Source: Bradyrhizobium tropiciagri (GTDB lineage: Bacteria > Pseudomonadota > Alphaproteobacteria > Rhizobiales > Xanthobacteraceae). From it: 61,740 nt of DNA. Positions 1 through 7,359 of the stretch are shown in pieces. Positions within the stretch are counted from its first letter, which is position 1, and every line of letters starts with the position of its first letter. The position numbers were made by a program, and so were the translations under genes. The notes under the pieces are model-generated. The model made no database searches and was not told the origin of the DNA. It saw nothing but the letters and a program-made list of their open reading frames with translations. The stretch lies in contig NZ_LFLZ01000055.1 of assembly GCF_001189845.1 (NCBI RefSeq), positions 1 through 61,740 on the forward strand, in the 5' to 3' direction.

Positions 1-323
1 GGCCGCTTGCGGGCGGCAGGTGAGCCTCCACCGCCCCCGAATTCTCAATCGCCGCGGCCACCACCCGGCGGAAGCGGGATCGTTGCTCTCCGGTTCGCCG
101 GCCGGATCGATCGCCGTGACGTGCGAAGCCGATCGACGGCCTCGCGCCTGGTTGCGCTGGATTGCCGTGCACCGACGCGTGCGACGCCCGCCGACGCAAG
201 CGGTGGCACGCCTACCGCATCCGATCTCCCCCGTCATGCACGCGCCTCAAGCAACATAGCGCTAGGTGAAGCGACGCGAATCAGCGTTACTTTGCAACTG
301 ATCACTTCGTGGGATTTGGCTGC
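1..323. other. Unassigned region at window start
   Basis: No convincing gene, RNA or repeat is visible here. Short open frames exist on both strands, but their composition is that of GC-rich shadow frames and they do not resemble a known family. It may hold the end of a neighbouring locus outside the window and the promoter of the small gene at 324. Confidence 0.4.
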
Positions 324-578
324 ATGACCCAGCCCGGCGTGGATCAGAAGGTTTTGGATCAGAACATTCGCGAGCTGCAGGAATGGCTCCGCAACGCCTG
401 GCAGCAGCTTGCGGACCCCTCGCTCACCGCGTTCTCCCGCCGCGAACTGCGCAACCAGATGAAGCAATGCAACGCCGATCTGCGCGTGCAGCTGCAGGCC
501 GCTTCCAAGCAAATGCTGAGTCAGCCCGCCGCATCAGGCAAGATATTCGCCAAGCCTGAGCTGCGGATCCTCGCCTAG
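324..578 (+). CDS. Small hypothetical protein (84 aa), helical
   Basis: I do not recognise a family. The 84-residue product is predicted soluble and mostly helical, with amphipathic stretches rich in Gln, Leu and Arg, such as the segment around RELQEWLRNAWQQL at residues 15-30. There is no signal peptide or membrane segment. The ATG at 324 is preferred over an in-frame codon 15 bases upstream because the extra residues add nothing conserved-looking. It stands alone, with about 220 bases before the next gene. Composition and codon use match the neighbouring genes, which supports it being real. Confidence 0.6.
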   Translation: MTQPGVDQKVLDQNIRELQEWLRNAWQQLADPSLTAFSRRELRNQMKQCNADLRVQLQAASKQMLSQPAASGKIFAKPELRILA

Positions 579-795
579 AAGCGTTTCTCACGCGAAGTTG
601 GCGCTTGCCGGCATTCGCGGCTGCACCCGTGTCACTACCGCCTGCGCGCCAAAATGCCGCGATCTCCTGCTGCATGCGCGCCATACGCACCCTCTGCTTG
701 TGCCGCGACGCCCGACGAGGCACAGCAAAACCGCGCCGGTATGCCTATATTGGGCGTCGTCGAGCGGCCAACGCCGCCAAAGCTCAGGGACTCCC

Positions 796-2085
796 GTGTT
801 ATATCTGGAACTTGCGATCGTGGCGGTCTTGATCGTCGTCAACGGTCTGTTGTCGATGTCGGAGCTTGCGATCGTCTCCTCCCGTCCGGCGCGGCTCGCG
901 GCGCTGGTCGAACGCGGCGTCAGCGGTTCGCGCCGCGCACTGGCGCTGGCCTCCGATCCCGGCAAATTCCTCTCCACCGTGCAGATCGGCATCACGCTGA
1001 TCGGCGTGCTGTCGGGCGCGTTTTCGGGTGCCACGCTCGGCCAGCGGCTCTCGCAATGGCTGTTCGAGCTTGGGCTGTCGGCAAACGTCGCCGATGCGGC
1101 CGGTGTCGGCATCGTGGTCGGCGTGATCACCTATGCCTCGCTGATCGTCGGCGAGCTGGTGCCGAAGCAAATCGCTTTGCGCGACCCGGAGCAGGTCGCC
1201 GTGCGGGTCGCCCCTGCCATGACCATGATGGCGCGGCTGTCGCTGCCGCTGGTGTGGCTGCTCGACCGGTCCGGCAAGCTCTTGCTTTGGATCCTCGGTC
1301 ATCGCGAGGATGCGCAGGACCGCGTCAGCGAGGACGAGATCAAGACCCTCGTGGTGGAAGCAGAGAACGCCGGCGTGCTCGAGCCCGGCGAAAAGGAGAT
1401 GATCGCCGGCGTGATGCGGCTCGGCGATCTTCCGGTCGGGGCCGTGATGACGCCGCGCCACGAGGTCAGCCTGATCGACCTCGCTGCCCCCGCGCCCGAA
1501 ATCCTGGCGGCGCTGCAAAAGAGCAATCACTCGCGCTGCGTGGTGTTCGACGGCAATCGCGATCATGCGCTCGGCATCGTGCAGGCCAAGGACGTGCTCG
1601 ACGTCTACCTCGCCGGCCAGACGCCCGACATCCGCGCGCTGACGCGCGATGCGCCGATCATTCCCGAGACCGTCGACGCCCGCGACGTGGTCGCGATCCT
1701 GCGCGACTCCGCGGTGCATATCGGCCTCGTGCACGACGAGTACGGCACCTTCCAGGGCGTCGTCACCAGCGCCGACATCCTGGAAGCCATCGTCGGCGCC
1801 TTCCACACCGAGGAAGGCCCGGCCGAGCCCGCCTATGTCAGGCGCGACGATGACTCCTATCTGATCTCGGGCTGGATGCCGGCGCTAGAGTTCAGCGAAC
1901 TGCTCGGCATCGTGCTGCCCTCGCCGCGGCCCTACCAGACCGCGGCCGGCTTCCTGCTGCATGCGTTCGGCGCGATCCCCGACACCGGCGCGAAGACCAC
2001 CGCGCAGGGCTGGGACTTCGAGATCGTCGACCTCGACGGCCGCCGCATCGACAAGGTTTTGGCGAGCAAGCGGCCGGCGGTCTGA
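796..2085 (+). CDS. Hemolysin-family CNNM/CorC-type membrane protein
   Basis: A 429-aa protein with the order of the CNNM/CorC (TlyC-like) family. A DUF21/CNNM transmembrane domain covers roughly residues 1-190 (LYLELAIVAVLIVVNGLLS opens the first helix, and VGELVPKQIAL is the typical loop motif). It is followed by a CBS pair at about 215-335 (VMTPRHEV, GVVTSADILEAIVG) and a C-terminal CorC/HlyC transporter-associated domain. The family is linked to Mg2+/Co2+ efflux or resistance; the hemolysin name is historical. The start is taken as GTG 796, ten bases after an AGGGA, because the longer open frame upstream (from 598) lacks membrane character and is Arg-rich, as expected of noise. Confidence 0.9.
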   Translation: MLYLELAIVAVLIVVNGLLSMSELAIVSSRPARLAALVERGVSGSRRALALASDPGKFLSTVQIGITLIGVLSGAFSGATLGQRLSQWLFELGLSANVADAAGVGIVVGVITYASLIVGELVPKQIALRDPEQVAVRVAPAMTMMARLSLPLVWLLDRSGKLLLWILGHREDAQDRVSEDEIKTLVVEAENAGVLEPGEKEMIAGVMRLGDLPVGAVMTPRHEVSLIDLAAPAPEILAALQKSNHSRCVVFDGNRDHALGIVQAKDVLDVYLAGQTPDIRALTRDAPIIPETVDARDVVAILRDSAVHIGLVHDEYGTFQGVVTSADILEAIVGAFHTEEGPAEPAYVRRDDDSYLISGWMPALEFSELLGIVLPSPRPYQTAAGFLLHAFGAIPDTGAKTTAQGWDFEIVDLDGRRIDKVLASKRPAV

Positions 2086-2204
2086 CATTGCCAGTCGGCC
2101 GGCCTGTTGATAACGGGCAGGACAGCGAAACAGGCGGCCGCTGTGTGCTATCCGCATAACGGCCGCTGAAATTCCTCCGAGTAAACCCCACGGAATAGAT
2201 CCCC

Positions 2205-2804
2205 ATGCGCATTACCCTTGTCGGTTCCCGCCATTTCGGCGTGACGACCCTGAACATGCTGCGCGAGCACCACGTCACGCTGGTCAGGGTGGTCGTCCAT
2301 GACGGCGAGGACCGGCTGGCGGCAGCGGCAAGGGCTGCCGGAATCGACGTCGTCGTCCAGGCCGATCCCAAGCTGGTGACCGCCGACGAGATCGCACCCG
2401 GCACCGACCTGATCGTGACCGCCCACAGCCATGCCCGCGTCAGCAAGGAGGCGCTGGCCGTGGCCAAGTTTGGCGGCATCGGCTACCACCCGTCGCTGCT
2501 GCCCCGCCATCGCGGCATCGCAGCGGTGGAATGGACCATCAAGGAAGGCGATCCGATCGCCGGCGGCAGCATCTACCACCTCGCCGACCGCATGGACGCC
2601 GGCGCCATCGCGGCGCAGGACTGGGTGTTCGTCAAGAAGGGCGAGACTGCACGCGAACTGTGGGAGCGTGCGCTCGCGCCGCTCGGCCTTCGCCTGCTCG
2701 GCGAGGTCATCGACTACGGCAAGGTCAACGGCGCGTTGCCGGCCAAGCCGCAGGACGAGCAGTTTGCGACCAAGGCGCCCAATCTGAGCCCGGGCAAACA
2801 CTAA
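2205..2804 (+). CDS. Formyltransferase-fold protein (formyl_trans_N only)
   Basis: A 199-aa protein with the N-terminal catalytic fold of methionyl-tRNA and phosphoribosylglycinamide formyltransferases. The folate/formyl-transfer signature GYHPSLLPRHRG lies at about residues 90-101, with an Asp in DAGAI at about 128-132. It has no C-terminal tRNA-binding domain, so it is not a typical Fmt (over 300 aa). This single-domain form is found among sugar-nucleotide and unassigned formyltransferases. The N-formyl donor is presumably 10-formyl-tetrahydrofolate; the acceptor is unknown. It is a single gene about 120 bases after the CNNM gene. Confidence 0.8.
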   Translation: MRITLVGSRHFGVTTLNMLREHHVTLVRVVVHDGEDRLAAAARAAGIDVVVQADPKLVTADEIAPGTDLIVTAHSHARVSKEALAVAKFGGIGYHPSLLPRHRGIAAVEWTIKEGDPIAGGSIYHLADRMDAGAIAAQDWVFVKKGETARELWERALAPLGLRLLGEVIDYGKVNGALPAKPQDEQFATKAPNLSPGKH

Positions 2805-2997
2805 TCCGGGCCTCGGTATCAAATTACCGGAACTCAACCGAGAGGGATCGGATTCTTCGTTCCCTACCCGGAACCGAATTCACCATGATGTGTTTGAGTT
2901 CACAGGAACATTTGGGGACTCTCGCGACGCAGCAAATTTTGAACACATTGTGACAGGATAAGCCGCGTCATCACACGAAATGACAGGGATTTGATTC

Positions 2998-3357
2998 ATG
3001 CGTTCGATCCGCATTCGCGACCTGATTTTGGTCACTTCGGTCGCTTCGGCTGCCGCACTCACCGCAGCTCCCGCCTCCGCCCAGCAGCCTTATGACGGCC
3101 TTTGGAACGTCACTGTGGTCACCAAGACCGGCAGCTGCGAGCCGTCGCAGAGCTCGACCGTGACCGTTGCTGAAGGAAAGATCTCGGCGCAGGGCGCGGC
3201 GATCTCCGGCACCGTCGGCAGCGGGGGTCTTGTGCGAGTCTCGATCAATGGTGCATATGCGAACGGACAACTCAGTGGCAACTCCGGATCGGGGAAGTGG
3301 AATGGGGCATCAGCTGGCGTACCGTGCAGCGGCCGATGGGAAGCATCCCGTCAGTAA
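2998..3357 (+). CDS. Small secreted protein of unknown function (119 aa)
   Basis: The product begins with a clear Sec signal peptide (MRSIRIRDLI followed by an Ala-rich core, predicted cleavage after ASA near residue 29). The mature part is about 90 residues, rich in Gly, Ser and Val, with two Cys (in GSCEPS and VPCSGRW) that could form a disulfide in the periplasm. The alternating pattern suggests a small beta-barrel or beta-sandwich, but I cannot name a family. Its 3' end overlaps the start of the next gene by 56 bases in another frame, and both encode small exported beta-rich proteins. Confidence 0.75.
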   Translation: MRSIRIRDLILVTSVASAAALTAAPASAQQPYDGLWNVTVVTKTGSCEPSQSSTVTVAEGKISAQGAAISGTVGSGGLVRVSINGAYANGQLSGNSGSGKWNGASAGVPCSGRWEASRQ

Positions 3358-3856
3358 GATCACCAGCGTATCGCGTTTCTTCGCCATCGCGCGGCGGCCA
3401 GCGTTTGCAGCCGCCGCGTTTTTCGTGACCGCACTCGCGAGCACCGCGGGCCATGCCCAGTCCGGCCCATTCGCCGGCATGGCGGGCACCTGGTCGGGTG
3501 CCGGTTCGGTCACCCTGGACGACGGATCCAGCGAACGGATTCGCTGTCGTGCGACCTATCACGTCGGCGGGCCCAGGATGACCATGAACCTGACATGCGC
3601 CAGCGACGCCTACAAGTTCAACCTGGCGGCCGACGTGCAGGCTGAAGGCAGCACGGTCACCGGCAATTGGAGCGAGGCGAGCCGCAATGTCAGCGGCGAC
3701 CTGCGAGGTCGCGGCGGCGGCGGCAACTTCCAGGTGGTTGCCAGCGCCCCCGGCTTCAACGCCGACATCGCGATGCGCACCGCCGGCAACAAGCAGTCCG
3801 TCACGATCAGGGCCGACAGCCAGTTCCGCGGCGCCAACATCACGCTGACGAGGTAA
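3302..3856 (+). CDS. Secreted protein of unknown function, beta-rich
   Basis: A 184-aa protein. ATG 3302 has a purine-rich GGGGAAG a few bases upstream and overlaps the end of the preceding secreted-protein gene, which implies translational coupling. After an N-region containing Arg-Arg there is a hydrophobic signal segment (AFAAAAFFVTALASTAGHAQ), with cleavage predicted after HAQ. The mature domain has alternating strands with the pattern GTWSGAGSVTLDDGSSERIRC, typical of a small lipocalin-like or heme-utilisation-type periplasmic protein seen in Bradyrhizobium. I cannot assign a ligand. A strong terminator follows directly at 3874. Confidence 0.75.
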   Translation: MGHQLAYRAAADGKHPVSKITSVSRFFAIARRPAFAAAAFFVTALASTAGHAQSGPFAGMAGTWSGAGSVTLDDGSSERIRCRATYHVGGPRMTMNLTCASDAYKFNLAADVQAEGSTVTGNWSEASRNVSGDLRGRGGGGNFQVVASAPGFNADIAMRTAGNKQSVTIRADSQFRGANITLTR

Positions 3857-3873
3857 CCGGCCTTCAGACAACA

Positions 3874-3908
3874 ACGCCCTCGAGACCCAAATCTCGAGGG
3901 CGTTTTTT
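3874..3908 (+). terminator. Rho-independent terminator after secreted-protein pair
   Basis: A perfect 12-bp inverted repeat (ACGCCCTCGAGA and its complement) with a 6-base loop, followed by a run of six T. It starts 17 bases after the stop codon at 3856. The stem is symmetrical, but only the plus-strand side has the long T tract. Confidence 0.9.
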
Positions 3909-3925
3909 CGTTGGCCATGCGCTCG

Positions 3926-4132
3926 CTATGCCGTGCGTGGCTTGCCAAGATTCTCGGCGGTCTGCTGGATGGTGCGGGCGATCAACAGCGCCTGCTCCTT
4001 GGTGACCGCAAAGTCGTGCACGCCTTTGTCCGTCGTCATGGAGATCACCATGATATCCGGCTGTTGCTCCGGCCAGCCGGTCGCGAACCCCGTGAGGAGG
4101 TCAGGCGCCTTTCGCATGTTGCTCTTGTTCAT
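3926..4132 (-). CDS. Small conserved hypothetical protein (68 aa)
   Basis: The 68-residue product starts at ATG 4132 (MNKSNMRKAPDLLTG) and ends in a helical segment (KEQALLIARTIQQTAENLG). It looks like a small soluble protein; no family is recognised. It lies 11 bases downstream of the RidA-family gene on the same strand, so the two are probably one transcript. A longer frame continues upstream through the RidA gene, but that part is a shadow in the wrong frame. Confidence 0.65.
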   Translation of the reverse strand: MNKSNMRKAPDLLTGFATGWPEQQPDIMVISMTTDKGVHDFAVTKEQALLIARTIQQTAENLGKPRTA

Positions 4133-4143
4133 CGCTGAAGGTC

Positions 4144-4542
4144 CTATGCTGCGGGAATGAACGCCGTGACCTCGATCTCGACCTTGGCGCGCTGATCGAC
4201 CAGCCCGTCGATATAGAGCAGCGTGGACGGCGGGAAATTGCGCCCGAGCGTCTCCTTCCAGGCCGCGCCGATACCGGCGCCCGCGGCCTCGTATTCGCTG
4301 CGGCTGGTCAGGTACCAGGTCAGGCGGACGATATGCTCGGGACCGGCGCCGGCTTCGTTCAGGAGCTTGATGATGCGCTTCAGCGCGGTGCCGACCTGCG
4401 CGGCCATGTCGGGCGCATACTCGCCCTTCTCGTCGCCGCCGGTCTGCCCCGCCAGCATGATCCATTTGCCGGGAGCGTCGAACGCGACACCGTGCGAGAA
4501 GCCGCGGGGTTTCGACCATTCGGCCGGTTGCAAGACACGCAT
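4144..4542 (-). CDS. RidA family protein
   Basis: A 132-aa protein of the RidA/YjgF/YER057c family, which includes enamine/imine deaminases that remove reactive 2-aminoacrylate. It has the usual length, the trimer-forming fold pattern (WIMLAGQTGGDEKGEYAPD) and the late segment STLLYIDGLVDQRAKVEIEV. Classical RidA has an Arg near residue 105 that binds the substrate carboxylate. The equivalent stretch here is VDQRAKVEIE, so an Arg is present nearby, but I cannot confirm true RidA activity. It precedes a 68-aa gene in a likely two-gene unit. Confidence 0.85.
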   Translation of the reverse strand: MRVLQPAEWSKPRGFSHGVAFDAPGKWIMLAGQTGGDEKGEYAPDMAAQVGTALKRIIKLLNEAGAGPEHIVRLTWYLTSRSEYEAAGAGIGAAWKETLGRNFPPSTLLYIDGLVDQRAKVEIEVTAFIPAA

Positions 4543-4691
4543 GAGCAGATCCTCCTGATGCTGATTGTCATTCCGGGGCGATGCTTAGCATCGATCGCAT
4601 GTCCGGCGCATCACCGCGTCGGCAGAATTGCGCGTTGCAAATTCGTATCAGCTCGCTGATACCGGGCGTCCTTTCTCACCTTGTTCCCGTC

Positions 4692-5567
4692 ATGGATCGC
4701 ACGCCCTCAAAGACCCGCGCAGCGCTATGGATGTCCGGCTGGCTCGCGCTGATGCTGATCGTGGCGGTGGCCGGCCGCGAGGCGACGCGCGAGGTCAACG
4801 TCTTCCAGCTGATGGCCGTGCGCGGCGTGCTCGGCTTCGTGATGCTGTATCCGCTGATCCACATCAATGGCGGGCTTGCGATCGTGAAGACCGCGCGCGT
4901 CCACGTCCACATCGCGCGCAACCTGATCCATTTCTGCGCGCAGCTCGGCTGGTTCTATGCGCTGACCTTGATCCCGATCGGCCAGGTGGTCGCGATCGAA
5001 TTCACGATGCCGATCTGGACCGCAATCCTTGCGGCGAGCTTCCTCGGCGAACGGATGACATCCTGGAAGATCGTCGCGATCGTGCTGGGCGTGATCGGCG
5101 TGGTCGTGATCGTCCGGCCGGCGACCGGTGCGATCAATCCGGGCCAGCTGATCGCGCTCGCCGCAGCGGTCGGCTTCGGCATCTCGGTCGCCGTGGTCAA
5201 GTCGCTGACGCGGACCGAGCAGACGCTGACGATCATGTTCTGGATGCTCGTGGTGCAGTCGCTCGCCAGCATCGGGCCGGCGCTCTATGTCTGGACCTGG
5301 CCGCCGCTTTCCACCTGGGGCTGGCTCGCCGTGATCGCATTCTGCGGCACGTTCTCGCATTACTGCATGGCGCGCGCTTTGCTCCACGCCGACGCGACCG
5401 TCGTGATCCCGATGGATTTCGTCCGCGTCCCGCTCACCGCGATCGCCGGGTGGCTGATTTATGCCGAGCGGCTCGACGCTTATACGGTCCTCGGCGCGGC
5501 CATGATCCTGGCCGGCAACCTGCTGAACCTGAAGCCGGGTGCTACAAGGCCAGCGCGCGCAAGATGA
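4692..5567 (+). CDS. DMT family (EamA) transporter
   Basis: A 291-aa inner-membrane protein with about ten hydrophobic helices and the duplicated EamA arrangement of drug/metabolite transporters. The first repeat holds helices around LMLIVAVAGREATREVN and the conserved mid-protein segment EFTMPIWTAILAASFLGERM, with the typical GER motif. The second ends with IPMDFVRVPLTAIAGWLIYAE. The substrate cannot be told from sequence. ATG 4692 (MDRTPSKTRA) is chosen; the in-frame region from 4581 upstream is not membrane-like. It is divergent from the RidA unit. Confidence 0.85.
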   Translation: MDRTPSKTRAALWMSGWLALMLIVAVAGREATREVNVFQLMAVRGVLGFVMLYPLIHINGGLAIVKTARVHVHIARNLIHFCAQLGWFYALTLIPIGQVVAIEFTMPIWTAILAASFLGERMTSWKIVAIVLGVIGVVVIVRPATGAINPGQLIALAAAVGFGISVAVVKSLTRTEQTLTIMFWMLVVQSLASIGPALYVWTWPPLSTWGWLAVIAFCGTFSHYCMARALLHADATVVIPMDFVRVPLTAIAGWLIYAERLDAYTVLGAAMILAGNLLNLKPGATRPARAR

Positions 5568-5609
5568 CCGCCGCGTTTGCCACGTCCAACGCCGCCGCTC
5601 CACCGGAGC

Positions 5610-5640
5610 AAAAAGCCCAGGGATCATCCCGGGCTCCTTT
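5610..5640 (-). terminator. Terminator after brnA (minus strand), facing the DMT gene
   Basis: A stem of GAGCCCGGGAT against ATCCCTGGGCT (one mismatch) with a short loop. On the minus strand it is followed by TTTTT, 15 bases beyond the brnA stop. On the plus strand the T tract is only three bases, so it mainly serves the cysK-brnA unit and perhaps also the convergent transporter gene. Confidence 0.75.
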
Positions 5641-5654
5641 GCCTGCGATGCGCG

Positions 5655-5894
5655 TTACTTGCCGGCGGCCTTGCGCAGCGCCGCGTTGATGCGGTCCTGC
5701 CAGCCGGGACCGCCTTGCTGGAAGTACTGCAGCACGTCCTGATCGATCCGCAGCGTGACCTGCTCCCGGACGCCGGGGACGGCCACGGTCTTTGGCACCG
5801 CGTCAGCGACCTTGGTGGTGGCGCGTTTGAACGCCGCCTCGGCTTCGCTACGGGCATCGTTGAGGGTTCGCGGGCGCCTCGGCTGATCGGCCAT
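5655..5894 (-). CDS. BrnA-type antitoxin, no BrnT partner
   Basis: A 79-aa protein whose C-terminal part fits the BrnA antitoxin family: VTLRIDQDVLQYFQQGGPGW at about residues 46-65, then QDRINAALRKAA, the ribbon-helix-helix-like DNA-binding end. BrnA normally pairs with an upstream BrnT RNase toxin. Here the upstream gene is cysK, 17 bases away, and no BrnT-like ORF lies on either side. It may be an orphan regulator or a relic of a toxin-antitoxin pair. A terminator closes the unit. Confidence 0.8.
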   Translation of the reverse strand: MADQPRRPRTLNDARSEAEAAFKRATTKVADAVPKTVAVPGVREQVTLRIDQDVLQYFQQGGPGWQDRINAALRKAAGK

Positions 5895-5911
5895 GTCTTG
5901 GATCCTGTGTC

Positions 5912-6886
5912 TCAGATTCCTTCAAACAACACTGTGGAGAGATAGCGCTCCGAGAATGACGGCACAATCGCCAGGATGGTTTTGCCCGCGGCTTCCGGCC
6001 GCTTGCCGATCTGCAAGGCGGCCGCGATGGCGGCGCCCGACGAAATACCGCCGGGGATTCCTTCGTTGCGCGCCAGCGCGCGCGCGGTCTCGATCGCAGT
6101 CGCGCTGTTGATCTTGACGATCTCGTCGATCACGGAGCGGTCGAGGATGTCGGGAATGAAGCCAGCTCCGATGCCCTGGATCTTGTGCGGCGTGTGCTGG
6201 CCGCCCGACAGCACCGGGCTCTCCTCCGGCTCCACGGCGACGATCCGCAACGAAGGCTTGCGCGGCTTCAGCACCTGCCCGACGCCGGTGATGGTGCCGC
6301 CGGTGCCGACGCCGGCGACGAAGTAATCGATGTTGCCGCCGGTGTCGTTCCAGATCTCCTCCGCGGTGGTGCGGCGATGAATTTCCGGATTGGCGAGGTT
6401 CTTGAACTGCTGCGGCATGACCGCGTTGGGTGTCGTGCGCACGAGTTCTTCGGCGGTCGCGATCGAGCCCTTCATGCCCTGCGCTGCCGGAGTCAGCACG
6501 ATCTCCGCGCCGAGGAAGGCCAGCATTCGCCGCCGCTCGATCGACATCGACTCCGGCATCACGAGCTTCAGCCGATAGCCGCGCGATGCCGCGACATAGG
6601 CCAGCGCAATCCCGGTGTTGCCCGAGGTCGGCTCGATCAGCACGGTGTCGGCGTTGATGATGCCGGCCTTCTCCATCGCCACGATCATCGCCGCCCCGAT
6701 GCGGTCCTTCACGCTGGCCGCCGGGTTGAAGTATTCCAGCTTGGCGAGGATCGTCGCATTGACACCGTTCGCCTGCGGCAGTCTCTGCAGCCGCACGATC
6801 GGCGTCGAGCCGATCGCATCGACGATTGAGTCAAAGACGCGGCCGCGTCCGGGTTGCACTGCACTCGTTGTCGACGGCGCGTCCAT
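5912..6886 (-). CDS. cysK: Cysteine synthase A (O-acetylserine sulfhydrylase)
   Basis: A 324-aa fold-type II PLP enzyme that makes L-cysteine from O-acetyl-L-serine and sulfide in the cytosol. Visible motifs are the PLP lysine in NPAASVKDRIG (about residue 60), the substrate loop PTSGNTGIALA, the phosphate-binding GVGTGGTITGVG (about 190-201) and the late GISSGAAIAAA. The length is normal. It is the first gene of a likely two-gene unit with brnA. About 240 bases of AT-richer sequence upstream separate it from the divergent zinc-ribbon gene and should contain its promoter. Confidence 0.93.
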   Translation of the reverse strand: MDAPSTTSAVQPGRGRVFDSIVDAIGSTPIVRLQRLPQANGVNATILAKLEYFNPAASVKDRIGAAMIVAMEKAGIINADTVLIEPTSGNTGIALAYVAASRGYRLKLVMPESMSIERRRMLAFLGAEIVLTPAAQGMKGSIATAEELVRTTPNAVMPQQFKNLANPEIHRRTTAEEIWNDTGGNIDYFVAGVGTGGTITGVGQVLKPRKPSLRIVAVEPEESPVLSGGQHTPHKIQGIGAGFIPDILDRSVIDEIVKINSATAIETARALARNEGIPGGISSGAAIAAALQIGKRPEAAGKTILAIVPSFSERYLSTVLFEGI

Positions 6887-7126
6887 CAGGCGGCTCCTGT
6901 TGCGGGATGTACTGGAAATATGCGGTCTTCCCTCATTTGGAGCAGCGCGTCATGACGCGCAAGTGAGAAACCGCTGCGACGCACATTCGTTGCATCTTCG
7001 CTGCATCGCAAAAATCAGAACCCGCACAAATAACGTAAAAGCTACGCATTTGTGTTGCGACAAGGTCAAACAAATGGGTTTATATACTTTCGTCAGGTGC
7101 AGCTCAGAACGCAAAGGGAGGCGCAC

Positions 7127-7348
7127 ATGCCAGCACTTGCTGAAGCACTGTCGACCGTGGCGTCCAGGCCCGATCCGCGCGGCAGCGATCTGCCGACTTG
7201 TCCGGTGTGTGCTGACTCAATGGTCGCGGCCGAAGCGTCCGCGTACCTGTTCGACAATCTGATCAGCTATCTCTGGACCTGCGACAATTGCGGTTACGGA
7301 TTCGTGACCAAACACTCGGTGAAACCGATCCCGATCGTCTGCAACTGA
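7127..7348 (+). CDS. Small zinc-ribbon-like protein (73 aa)
   Basis: A 73-aa protein with a strong ribosome-binding site (AAAGGGAGG, 7 bases upstream of ATG 7127). It carries CPVC at residues 25-28 and CDNC at 52-55, a spacing that suggests a single zinc ribbon or rubredoxin-like knuckle. The hydrophobic/aromatic segment between the pairs (AYLFDNLISYLWT) would form the ribbon strands. Function is unknown; comparable small proteins in Bradyrhizobium are unnamed. It is convergent with tgt, with only 11 bases between the stop codons and no terminator visible in the gap. Confidence 0.75.
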   Translation: MPALAEALSTVASRPDPRGSDLPTCPVCADSMVAAEASAYLFDNLISYLWTCDNCGYGFVTKHSVKPIPIVCN

Positions 7349-7359
7349 TCACACACAGC

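Noticed and set aside
4725..5627. A 300-codon open frame opposite the DMT transporter
   Set aside because: Composition (Asp/His/Arg-rich) and full overlap with a clear transporter gene show it to be a shadow.
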